From contig DLHJ01000019.1 of NCBI GenBank assembly GCA_002483145.1, forward strand, positions 1 to 64,000: a stretch of DNA of 64,000 bases. The letters are read 5' to 3'. This stretch comes from Cellvibrio sp. UBA7671 (GTDB lineage: Bacteria; Pseudomonadota; Gammaproteobacteria; Pseudomonadales; Cellvibrionaceae). A model generated the notes under the pieces. It was not told where the DNA came from, did not search any database, and was given only the letters and a program-made list of their open reading frames with translations. This document shows positions 17,536 through 25,125 of the stretch, piece after piece (positions within the stretch are counted from its first letter, which is position 1; each line of letters starts with the position of its first letter). The position numbers and the translations under genes were made by a program.

Positions 17536-19479
17536 TTAGTTGCGCATCTCGGTGATGAGCGGGGGAATAGGGCAGTCGAGGCTATCGGCGATAGCGCGGA
17601 AGAGTTCGGCTTCGGCAATACTCAACTGGCCATCGTGCAATACACATTCACTCAGGGCTTTCAGCAGTTGGGGTTTTTGCAACGGCTTGGTGAGGTTAAG
17701 TTGTTCCAGCGCTTTATCGGCGTCGGCCAATTTAATGCTCGCGCGCGGCAATAATGTGAGCGTGGAAAAGTTCAGTACCTTTTGCGCTTGCGCAAATGCT
17801 GCCGCTGCATCCTGCTCGGTGCGAGCACCGGCATAGGCCAGCAGCGATAATAATAATTCACACTCTGCGCGCATTTCGCTGAGTTGGCGATTGCGCACCA
17901 GCTTAATATTGGTAACCGTATTGTGCAGCACGATACGATAGATTGCCCATTCCATCAGGCTGACTTTTTGATCGGCACTGATCAATACATTCAGGCAGCG
18001 TATAAATGCTGCATGTTGATCTGGCGATAATTGTTTGAGTGCAGCCAGGCATAATTCAATTACCGGCAAGCGCAGGTTTGCATCCAGGTCGGCAGCGGTA
18101 GTAATAATATTATTCAGGTCATCCAGATCCGCAGCGGTTAGATGTTCGCTGAGGAGCGCGAGTTGTTGACTGCGTAAATCGCATTGGCGATCCAGCAACA
18201 ATCCAAACACCAATCCGCGCGCACTAGCGGGTACTTGTGCTGCTTCTTTTAATAGTGGCGGGATTTCGGCGATACGATCGCGTGCGTAAATAACGTGCGG
18301 CTGTGTTGGCCGAGCGATTTGGTTTAAGGTCGCATCAATATCAACGGCAACGCGAGTTGTTGCATCCTTATAGGTTGTTGCTCCTTCACTAAAGCCCATC
18401 GCACCGGTGTCGTCATGTGAAGTCTTCCTTCTTATATAAGTCGTTTCTGCAAACTCTCCATCCCAATTGGGCTGAATACGTTTAATCCTGTCTTCCAGTG
18501 GTGGATGGGTCGCCATCAAGTTGAAAAAGGATTTTACGCCCTGCCCAAAATACATGTGGCTGAACTCGGCAGCATGTTCATTCTGCAATTGCGAGCCATA
18601 ACTACTACCGCCAATTTTTTTCAGCGCACCGGCGATACCATCCGGGTTGCGGGTAAATTGTACTGCTGAGGCATCGGCAAGAAATTCCCTCTGGCGGCTT
18701 ACGGCGGCTTTGATCAAATTGCCAAAAAATATTCCGCTGTAACCAATTATTAACAACCCAAGGCCCAATCCCATAATCGCTGCAGGAGAATTATCTTTAC
18801 TGGAGCGCCGAATGTTGCGGTTGCTTGCGCTGCGAATTAAGAACTCGCCAATCAAACCGATGACTAAAATGCCGTGCAAGAGAGCAATCAAGCGCATATT
18901 GATGCGCATATCACCATGAAAAATATGGCTGAACTCATGGGCGATCACCCCTTGTAACTCATCGCGATTCAATGTGTGTATGCAGCCGCGTGTAATACCG
19001 ATGATCGCGTCCTGGGGGTGATAACCTGCGGCAAAGGCATTAATTGCATCGTCTTCAATTAAATATACCGGTGGAACAGCGGCGCCGGATGCAATTGCCA
19101 TTTCTTCAACAACATTCAGTATTTTACGCTCGTCAGGATCGACAGTATTGCCGGATAACAAACGGCCGCCCATTGCCTCTGCAATACTTTTGCCGCCCGC
19201 GCGCAATTGGAAAAAGCGAAATAAACTTCCGAGCAGCACAACACTGCTAACCCCCAGAGCGATCAAGATAAAAGTTTCCAGGCTCAGTGCGTTAATAATT
19301 CCCTGCCACAAACCGACGGTTTCCCCTACATCGGCAGAATAGTGTTCTTGCGTAAAATAAGCGAATGCTGCAAATAACAATGTGGTAATGACAACAAGGG
19401 AAAGTACTGCAAGTATTAACAGCAGGATCAGATGATTGGTATTGCGCCTCGCGCGATCCTGATGCTCAAAGAAATTCAT
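17536..19479 (-). CDS. HtpX-like M48 metalloprotease with a C-terminal TerB-like extension
   Basis: This 647-residue inner-membrane zinc protease is paired with LemA. From the ATG at 19479, two membrane helices lie at about 17-42 and 68-90. The catalytic HEFSH is at 181-185, with the third zinc ligand Glu in REFLADASA at about 265. Two more helices lie between. The usual HtpX is about 290 residues. Here roughly 280 extra cytoplasmic residues follow, with two segments that look like TerB/DUF533 helical repeats (CLNVLISADQKVSLMEWAIY; LHDGQLSIAEAELFRAIADS). The frame can be extended to a TTG at 19485, but ATG is better placed behind AGG. A copy of the palindromic repeat is embedded in the coding sequence near residues 348-356 (YIRRKTSHD). 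Confidence 0.9.
   Translation of the reverse strand: MNFFEHQDRARRNTNHLILLLILAVLSLVVITTLLFAAFAYFTQEHYSADVGETVGLWQGIINALSLETFILIALGVSSVVLLGSLFRFFQLRAGGKSIAEAMGGRLLSGNTVDPDERKILNVVEEMAIASGAAVPPVYLIEDDAINAFAAGYHPQDAIIGITRGCIHTLNRDELQGVIAHEFSHIFHGDMRINMRLIALLHGILVIGLIGEFLIRSASNRNIRRSSKDNSPAAIMGLGLGLLIIGYSGIFFGNLIKAAVSRQREFLADASAVQFTRNPDGIAGALKKIGGSSYGSQLQNEHAAEFSHMYFGQGVKSFFNLMATHPPLEDRIKRIQPNWDGEFAETTYIRRKTSHDDTGAMGFSEGATTYKDATTRVAVDIDATLNQIARPTQPHVIYARDRIAEIPPLLKEAAQVPASARGLVFGLLLDRQCDLRSQQLALLSEHLTAADLDDLNNIITTAADLDANLRLPVIELCLAALKQLSPDQHAAFIRCLNVLISADQKVSLMEWAIYRIVLHNTVTNIKLVRNRQLSEMRAECELLLSLLAYAGARTEQDAAAAFAQAQKVLNFSTLTLLPRASIKLADADKALEQLNLTKPLQKPQLLKALSECVLHDGQLSIAEAELFRAIADSLDCPIPPLITEMRN
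18420..18441. repeat. repeat copy inside the M48 protease gene
   Basis: AAGTCTTCCTTCT at 18420-18432, followed by TATATAAG, matches one arm of the 34-bp palindrome at 19554-19587. On the gene strand it encodes TYIRRKTS in the linker after the protease domain. Confidence 0.6.
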
Positions 19480-19512
19480 GCGCAACCTGTCAATAAAAAG
19501 TGAGCTAGTGCT

Positions 19513-19530
19513 CTATATAAAGAAGGAAGA
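19513..19530. repeat. repeat copy in the M48 leader
   Basis: CTATATAAAGAAGGAAGA is an inverted copy of the same core (AGAAGGAAGA plus a TATATA tail). It lies 24 bp from the large palindrome and about 34 bp before the M48 start codon. Confidence 0.6.
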
Positions 19531-19553
19531 TGTAATGGCAGCGACCAGCGTTA

Positions 19554-19587
19554 AAAGTCTTCCTTCTATATATAGAAGGAAGACTTT
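19554..19587. repeat. 34-bp perfect palindrome between lemA and the M48 gene
   Basis: The arms are AAAGTCTTCCTTCTATA (19554-19570) and its exact complement (19571-19587), with no loop. In minus-strand RNA it would form a strong hairpin just after the lemA stop, but only four U residues follow, so it is a poor classical terminator. Its left-arm core recurs at 18420 and, inverted, at 19513. Confidence 0.85.
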
Positions 19588-19599
19588 AGTTGTGCATGG

Positions 19600-20193
19600 T
19601 TAAAACTGTACTTTGGGTGCAGCCTGAATCTCGGCACTATCGGCAAACACCAATAAACTGGCGTCGTCGACATGGCCAAAACTTTTTGCAAACACAACCG
19701 GAGGGAAGCTTTGTTTGTAGGTGTTGTAGGCGGTGACCGCATCGTTAAACGCCTGACGCGCGAACGCGACTTTATTTTCGGTACTGGTCAGCTCTTCGGA
19801 AACCTGCATCATATTTTGTGAGGCTTTCAAATCCGGATAGGCTTCCATCACGACATTCAGACGGCCCATCGCGCTGGTTAATAAACTTTCGGCGCCCGCG
19901 AGCTCATTCATGGCGACCGCACTACCGGGATTTGCGGCGGCAGCTTGTAAACCATTCATCGCCTGATTGCGCGCATTGATGACCGCTTCCAATGTTTCGC
20001 GCTCATGTTTGATATAGCCCTTGGCGGTCTCAACCAGGTTAGGGATCAAGTCATAGCGGCGTTTTAACTGTACTTCAATTTGCGAAAACGCATTTTCAAA
20101 ACGATTTTTCAACGCTACTAACTGGTTGTAAATCCCGATCACGTAAAACACCAGTGCAGCAATAATCACGAGAAGAATGATGGTAGAGATCAT
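19600..20193 (-). CDS. lemA: LemA family protein
   Basis: LemA proteins are small single-pass membrane proteins with a long helical periplasmic or cytoplasmic domain, often encoded next to M48 proteases as here. From the ATG at 20193, behind AGGAAA, the product has 197 residues. The N-terminal helix ISTIILLVIIAALVFYVIGI is followed by YNQLVALKNRFENAFSQI and the family signature QLKRRYDLIPNLVETAKGY. The open frame extends to 20331, but those residues have no family match. It is transcribed ahead of the M48 gene across a 120-bp gap that holds the palindromic repeats. Confidence 0.94.
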   Translation of the reverse strand: MISTIILLVIIAALVFYVIGIYNQLVALKNRFENAFSQIEVQLKRRYDLIPNLVETAKGYIKHERETLEAVINARNQAMNGLQAAAANPGSAVAMNELAGAESLLTSAMGRLNVVMEAYPDLKASQNMMQVSEELTSTENKVAFARQAFNDAVTAYNTYKQSFPPVVFAKSFGHVDDASLLVFADSAEIQAAPKVQF

Positions 20194-20376
20194 GGGTGTT
20201 TCCTTTGCATGGGGATGAAATAACGCTTTCGCCGTTTTATCCAAGTGATGTTTATAAAACCGGATCTGCGGTGCGCATGATACTAGCAGGATGTACAGAG
20301 AATGCCAGAGGCTGCGCTGGCTGGGTGACAATCGTCAATAAAGAAGGGACAAAAGGTGTTGCGGTAAAAACAGTGC

Positions 20377-20982
20377 TTAATCGATGTATTCAAATACCTT
20401 AACCACTTGCTTTACACCATCCGTATTTTTGGCAACGTTGGTGATGCGATCGGCTTCGTATCGCGACACCAATCCCATTAAAAATACAGTTTGCGCCTCG
20501 GTAATAATCAGAATGCGGCGGCTTTGGATGCTGCTGGCGACCAGTTTGGTTTTAATTTTGGTAGTAATCCAACTGTCTCTACTGCGCGCTTGAAATCCAG
20601 TAGGAGCACCTAAGGTCAGCTCGTTGTGCACTTGCCGCACTGAATTTATTTTTCCGACGGTGTCGCCTGCGAGGTTGCGGAGTTGTTCGTTCGGCACCTG
20701 ACCCGTTAAGAGCACCAAGCCATTAAAACTATCGATATTGATGTGTGCAACTTCAAGTTGTTCGCTGGCTTTATTGAGGTTGACGCGCGCAAAAGTTTCC
20801 AGTTGTTGGTCATTAATTTTAGTTCCGAGTGTGCGTTTGTTGGTGCTGATCTGGATCGGCTCACTCGTGGTAACACTAATAATTTTGGCGCAGCTGCTTA
20901 GCAGCATTAAGGCGATGACTACAATTGCCAACACTTTGCCCATGTGAATAAGATCGGGGGTGAGAGTGCGGGCAATAAACAT
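20377..20982 (-). CDS. dolP: dual-BON-domain outer-membrane lipoprotein (DolP/YraP)
   Basis: DolP is a periplasm-facing lipoprotein that supports outer-membrane integrity and the BAM machinery. From the ATG at 20982, behind GGAGG with 6-7 nt spacing, the product has 201 residues. Its signal sequence ends in the lipobox LLSSC. Two BON domains follow: residues about 60-120 (NIDSFNGLVLLTGQVPNEQL) and 125-198 (ILIITEAQTVFLMGLVSRYEADRI). A shorter start, MGKVLAIVV at 20943, is possible. It lies directly downstream of diaA with a 1-nt gap, the conserved pseudomonad and enteric diaA-dolP order. Confidence 0.92.
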   Translation of the reverse strand: MFIARTLTPDLIHMGKVLAIVVIALMLLSSCAKIISVTTSEPIQISTNKRTLGTKINDQQLETFARVNLNKASEQLEVAHINIDSFNGLVLLTGQVPNEQLRNLAGDTVGKINSVRQVHNELTLGAPTGFQARSRDSWITTKIKTKLVASSIQSRRILIITEAQTVFLMGLVSRYEADRITNVAKNTDGVKQVVKVFEYID

Positions 20983-20983
20983 T

Positions 20984-21568
20984 TTAAAAGCCTCCAAACA
21001 ATTGCTGATCGATTAAATCGCATAGGCAAAAAATGCTGAGCAGATGAACCTCGTGGATACGGGGTTTGGCCACGGAAGGCACGCGAAGTTCCAGGTCGCG
21101 GTTGTCGAGCAAGGCAGCAACATCGCCGCCATCGCCCGCGGTGAGTGCAATAACTTGCATTTCCTTATCATGTGCGGCGCTAATGGCCTGCAATAAATTG
21201 CTTGCTTTACCCGTGCTGGTGAGGAGTAGCAAAACGTCTCCCGGTTGGCCGAGCGAGCGAATTTGTTTAGCGTAAACATCATTAAAGCTGTAGTCGCTAC
21301 CAATCGCAGTTTGGGTGGTGAAATCAGCGCCCAGATTAAATGACGGCAAACTCGGGCGTTCCTGTTCAAAGCGATTGATCAAGCTGGCGGTAAATATTTG
21401 CGCTTGTGCAGCGGAAATTCCGTTGCCGCAGGTGAGGATTTTTTTCTCGCTTAGTAGCGCGTGGACAATCAGTTGGCTGGCTTGCGCAATTAGTGGCGCA
21501 AGTTCTTCACCCGCGTGCATTTTTGCTTCGATACTTTCATGAAACAGGGTGATAACGCGTTGATCCAT
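20984..21568 (-). CDS. diaA: SIS-domain DnaA initiator-associating protein (DiaA)
   Basis: DiaA is a tetrameric SIS-domain protein that binds DnaA and promotes orderly initiation at oriC. The 194-residue product is close to E. coli DiaA (196). The SIS fold shows ILTCGNGISAAQAQIFTASL, LTSTGKASNLLQAISAAH and a helical end IHEVHLLSIFCLCDLIDQQLF. GmhA (phosphoheptose isomerase) is the closest paralogue, but the neighbourhood yraN-diaA-dolP supports DiaA. I chose the ATG at 21568 over an upstream frame start at 21613. Confidence 0.9.
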   Translation of the reverse strand: MDQRVITLFHESIEAKMHAGEELAPLIAQASQLIVHALLSEKKILTCGNGISAAQAQIFTASLINRFEQERPSLPSFNLGADFTTQTAIGSDYSFNDVYAKQIRSLGQPGDVLLLLTSTGKASNLLQAISAAHDKEMQVIALTAGDGGDVAALLDNRDLELRVPSVAKPRIHEVHLLSIFCLCDLIDQQLFGGF

Positions 21569-21645
21569 AGCAATTCTACTTGTGATGATGTTGTGTGGTG
21601 ATGCAGGTTCCATGCGGAGTCAATAATTGCTGACGCAACTGCAGC

Positions 21646-22089
21646 TCAAGCCCCGAATGCATTTTGAATCCATTGAATGGGTGGGGCAGTACCGGTTTGA
21701 TCTAATGCTATCACATCAAAACGACAGGCGACTTTATCAAACAGCCGCTGCTCTTGTAAAAAACGGGTGGCGGTGCGAATAATTTTTTGTTGCTTGCGGT
21801 AATCCACGGTTTCAATTGCAGGGGCAAAACGCTTGTTGGTACGGAGGCGCACTTCAACAAACACAAAGCAGGTCCCGCGCGCAGTTTTTTGCAGCATGAT
21901 CAGATCAATTTCACCGAGTTTGCAGCGATAATTTTTAGTGCGAGTCACCAATCCTTGCTGCTGTAAAAATGCTTCCGCTTGTGCTTCGGCTTGCGCACCC
22001 ATACTAATGGTGTTGTGCGCGCTAATGGTGTTGTGTGCATGGCCATCGCTACTAGCCGCAACTGCATCATCCTTGTCGCGTTTAAACAT
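21646..22089 (-). CDS. yraN: UPF0102 endonuclease-like protein YraN
   Basis: YraN belongs to a restriction-endonuclease-like fold family of uncertain role. From the ATG at 22089, behind AGGA, it has 147 residues. The conserved core begins QAEAQAEAFLQQQGLVTRTKNYRCKLGEIDLIM and contains VFVEVRLR, matching the E-x-D...ExK-like active-site pattern, although the usual lysine is Arg (VEVRLR). The first 30 residues are extra and include a repeated HNTIS, caused by an 18-bp tandem duplication at 22004-22039. It follows lpoA by 9 nt, as in pseudomonads. Confidence 0.9.
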   Translation of the reverse strand: MFKRDKDDAVAASSDGHAHNTISAHNTISMGAQAEAQAEAFLQQQGLVTRTKNYRCKLGEIDLIMLQKTARGTCFVFVEVRLRTNKRFAPAIETVDYRKQQKIIRTATRFLQEQRLFDKVACRFDVIALDQTGTAPPIQWIQNAFGA

Positions 22090-22098
22090 AGTCAATCC

Positions 22099-24009
22099 TT
22101 AATATTGAACATCATTTTCGTTGATTACCATCGGCAGCGGTTGCGCTTCACCATTGCGAAATCTCACCCAGATTTGCTCGCGCTCGATGCGTCTGTCACT
22201 CAGCATATGCAGCGCACCTGTAGCGCCGTAAATGCGCATATCGGGCACTTGCTCCAGTTGCGGCAAACGCGCGTAAAGACGAAATGCATCGGCGCCCAGC
22301 GCATGTAAGCGGCCGTAAACCGCAGCGGATTTTGTGTGCTGTGCAACTGCTTGTTTTTCGCGGCTGGTGGTGTCGAACAGCCACGGCATAGTGTTAAAGC
22401 GAATGCCATTTAAATCACGATCCGCTTTCGGATTGGGTTGGCCAGAATAGACCTGGCTAGTGGAGTACACCGGAATTTTTCCGGCGTAGTGAAAGGCAAA
22501 TGTCGGTTTTATTTGACGCGCTTGCGCGGGATCGGCAATTAAAAAAATCATATCCACATCGCCACGGCTACGTGGCGATGACTGCAGCGGGATGCCCAAT
22601 AATTCTTGCATTTCGCGGGTGCGTATTTGGCTTTGCTCAATCAACATCGCATCTTTTACCAAACCGGAATAATTCACGCCGGTTTGAAATTGTGTGCGGT
22701 TGACCACTGCACCGCCGAGCTTTTCCCACTCATCGGCAAAGGCGCGCGCACTGCGCTCGCTCCACTCTTGCGTTGGAATAATCACCATCGCCTGGCGATG
22801 TCCCTCCAAAAATGCCTGGCGCGCAACCTGGCGCGCTTCATCTTCAACGGCTAAACCAAATTGATAAAAACCTTTAAGCGGTTCTGCGGGGGGAGTGTCC
22901 GGATAATTGAGCGATAGCACTGGCACTTCCAGTGAAGGCATCAAACTTATTTCGGTGACTTTTTCTTTATCGATAGGGCCAATGACCAAATCGGCACCAT
23001 CGGCGATAGCTTGTTGGTAGGCTGTAATTGCATCGCCGCTGCTATCGTATTGGCGCACTTCAGGGGTATTCCGACCATTGCTCAATGCTTCGTAATAAGC
23101 CGCAAAAAAACCATCACGCACAGCTTCGCCTGCTTCAGCGAGTTTGCCTTGCATTGGCAGTAGCAGCGCCACTTGTTGCGGTTGTTGTTCAATCAAACTT
23201 TGCAATAGACGCAAATCGCTCGGCAAGTTGTCATGTGCGGGATGTTGCCGCCACACGCCCAACCATTGCTGTAATTGTTCGCGCTGTTGCTCTAAATCGA
23301 TTTGGTTGTTTTTGTTGATGGCAGCGAGGCTGTACCAACCGCGCGCTGCCTGGCCGTTTTCATCCTGACTGAGTTGCTGTAATTCAGCAAAAGGGATGCT
23401 CATCAAATTCTGCCAGAGCACTTCCTGATTAGCCTGGCGTTGGTTTTTATTGTCGATCAATCCACTCAGTTGAATCCGCTCGGCCACGCTATTTTGCGCT
23501 TCGCCCAGAAGTGCAAATACCTGGGCGCGCTTTTCGCGCAGCGACACTTCGGTCTGTGGCTCCATGTTTGACCATTGTTGTTCGAGGCGCGGCTTGGTTA
23601 GAATGCCGTGCGCTAAAAAGTTGGAGCCCTGATGCAGGGCGACGGTGCTGAGCAGGTCGGTGTGTTTGATGTAATCCTGATCGGGCAGTGCATCGGAGTT
23701 CATATCGACCAGCAAATCCCGCGCGCGATTGTATTGGCGTGCATCGATATAGGCTTGCACCGCCTCCAACAGCAAACTCTCTCGCTCGGGCGACTGCAAT
23801 TGATTTGCCTGATTTAGCAGCTTGGCGGCGCTTGGCTTGGCTGCTTGGGTTTTGACAGCGGTGGATTTGCGCTTCTCGGACTGGGGTGGATTGCTACTGC
23901 AGCTCGCCAGACTCAAGGTCAGTGTTGCGATCATCAGCGTGGCTAGGGTATTGGTTGATAAGTTGCGCGACTTGGTCGATAAAGTGCACAAAAAAGGCCG
24001 TATCGGCAT
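22099..24009 (-). CDS. lpoA: outer-membrane lipoprotein activator of PBP1A (LpoA/LppC)
   Basis: LpoA is an outer-membrane lipoprotein that reaches through the periplasm to stimulate the peptidoglycan synthase PBP1A. From the ATG at 24009 it has 636 residues, the normal length. The signal sequence ends in the lipobox LASC with Cys37. A TPR-like helical half covers about 60-290. A periplasmic-binding-protein-like LppC half follows (QQVALLLPMQGKLAEAGEAV, then VIGPIDKEKV and MIFLIADPAQARQIKP). The open frame to 24120 overlaps rsmI and is not used. The gene is divergent from rsmI with an 87-bp gap. Confidence 0.93.
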   Translation of the reverse strand: MPIRPFLCTLSTKSRNLSTNTLATLMIATLTLSLASCSSNPPQSEKRKSTAVKTQAAKPSAAKLLNQANQLQSPERESLLLEAVQAYIDARQYNRARDLLVDMNSDALPDQDYIKHTDLLSTVALHQGSNFLAHGILTKPRLEQQWSNMEPQTEVSLREKRAQVFALLGEAQNSVAERIQLSGLIDNKNQRQANQEVLWQNLMSIPFAELQQLSQDENGQAARGWYSLAAINKNNQIDLEQQREQLQQWLGVWRQHPAHDNLPSDLRLLQSLIEQQPQQVALLLPMQGKLAEAGEAVRDGFFAAYYEALSNGRNTPEVRQYDSSGDAITAYQQAIADGADLVIGPIDKEKVTEISLMPSLEVPVLSLNYPDTPPAEPLKGFYQFGLAVEDEARQVARQAFLEGHRQAMVIIPTQEWSERSARAFADEWEKLGGAVVNRTQFQTGVNYSGLVKDAMLIEQSQIRTREMQELLGIPLQSSPRSRGDVDMIFLIADPAQARQIKPTFAFHYAGKIPVYSTSQVYSGQPNPKADRDLNGIRFNTMPWLFDTTSREKQAVAQHTKSAAVYGRLHALGADAFRLYARLPQLEQVPDMRIYGATGALHMLSDRRIEREQIWVRFRNGEAQPLPMVINENDVQY

Positions 24010-24096
24010 GAAAACCTCGGTGAAAACCTGCAGTGAATATTCAACATCCAAAGCCGTAAACCTGGCGTGGATTCTACCCCTTTTCCGGAGTTCGGT

Positions 24097-24951
24097 ATGA
24101 CAACAGTAGCCTCCAACCAAGGCATTCTTTATGTCGTGGCGACCCCGATTGGCAATTTGGGCGATATGGTACCGCGAGCGGTGGAAACACTACAAACGGT
24201 AGCGGTAATCGCCGCTGAAGATACGCGACACAGTTCCCGTCTGTTGGCCCATTTCGATATCAAAACCCCCTGCATCGCTTACCACGACCACAGTGATGAG
24301 ACGCGCGTTGAGCAGCTTATTGCCCGCATACAAGCCGGCGATTCAGTCGCCCTGATTTCCGATGCGGGCACCCCGCTGGTATCCGATCCCGGCTATCGCT
24401 TGGTGCGCTCTGCTCGCCAAGCGGGTGTTAAAGTCGTTCCTATTCCTGGCGCCTGCGCGATGATCGCCGCTTTAAGTGCTGCCGGTTTGCCGTCTGACCG
24501 TTTTGCGTTTGAAGGTTTTTTGCCCGCCAAACAAGTCGCCCGCTGCACCCAGTTACAGTCGCTGGCTGCTGACCCGCGCACACTGATTTTTTACGAAGCC
24601 CCCCACCGTATTTTGGAAACCCTGCAAGACATGGCGCAGGTGTTTGGCGCGGAGCGCGAAGTGGTGATGGCACGCGAGCTGACCAAAACCTTTGAGACGA
24701 TAAAAGGCAGTAACGTCAGTGAGTTGGCGGCATGGGTTGAGAGCGATAGCAACCAGCAGCGCGGAGAAATTGTGCTCTTGGTCCATGGCGCGCCCAAGCC
24801 TGAAAACGAAGCCATGACGCCCGAGCACATGCATATCATGAAAGTGTTGCTGGATGAATTGCCGGTAAAACAAGCGGCGGCAATAGGCGCAAAACTCACC
24901 GGTTTGAAAAAGAATTTTCTGTACGATTGGGCGTTGCAGCAGGCTGAGTAG
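24097..24951 (+). CDS. rsmI: 16S rRNA (cytidine1402-2'-O)-methyltransferase
   Basis: RsmI methylates the ribose of C1402 in 16S rRNA with S-adenosylmethionine, near the ribosomal P site. The 284-residue product has the tetrapyrrole-methylase-like fold: LYVVATPIGNLGDMVPRAV at the N-terminus, AAEDTRHSSRLLAHF, and GTPLVSDPGYRLV followed by PIPGACAMIAALSAAGLP. The ATG at 24097 follows CGGAG. In pseudomonads rsmI is followed directly by rnpB and mraZ; here about 7.5 kb of other genes intervene. Confidence 0.96.
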   Translation: MTTVASNQGILYVVATPIGNLGDMVPRAVETLQTVAVIAAEDTRHSSRLLAHFDIKTPCIAYHDHSDETRVEQLIARIQAGDSVALISDAGTPLVSDPGYRLVRSARQAGVKVVPIPGACAMIAALSAAGLPSDRFAFEGFLPAKQVARCTQLQSLAADPRTLIFYEAPHRILETLQDMAQVFGAEREVVMARELTKTFETIKGSNVSELAAWVESDSNQQRGEIVLLVHGAPKPENEAMTPEHMHIMKVLLDELPVKQAAAIGAKLTGLKKNFLYDWALQQAE

Positions 24952-24993
24952 TCTTGCCGTGGTTGGCAGATTAGCGCTTATTTTGATGTAAGT

Positions 24994-25023
24994 TTGATGT
25001 AAATTATTCCTGTTTGTTATAGT
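24994..25023 (+). promoter_or_regulatory. candidate promoter of the TonB-dependent receptor gene
   Basis: TTGATG (24994-24999) and TATAGT (25018-25023) are separated by 18 bp. The -35 lies in a tandem repeat of TTTGATGTAA (24983-25003). No convincing Fur or Zur box was identified by eye. Confidence 0.4.
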
Positions 25024-25125
25024 GGCGCATCTGAAAAAGCATGACACACGTATTTGATTGCCATAATCGGCTGTATTCAGCTGTGTTTATGCGACTGTTA
25101 ACCACTGGAACCCAAGGAACTTCAC

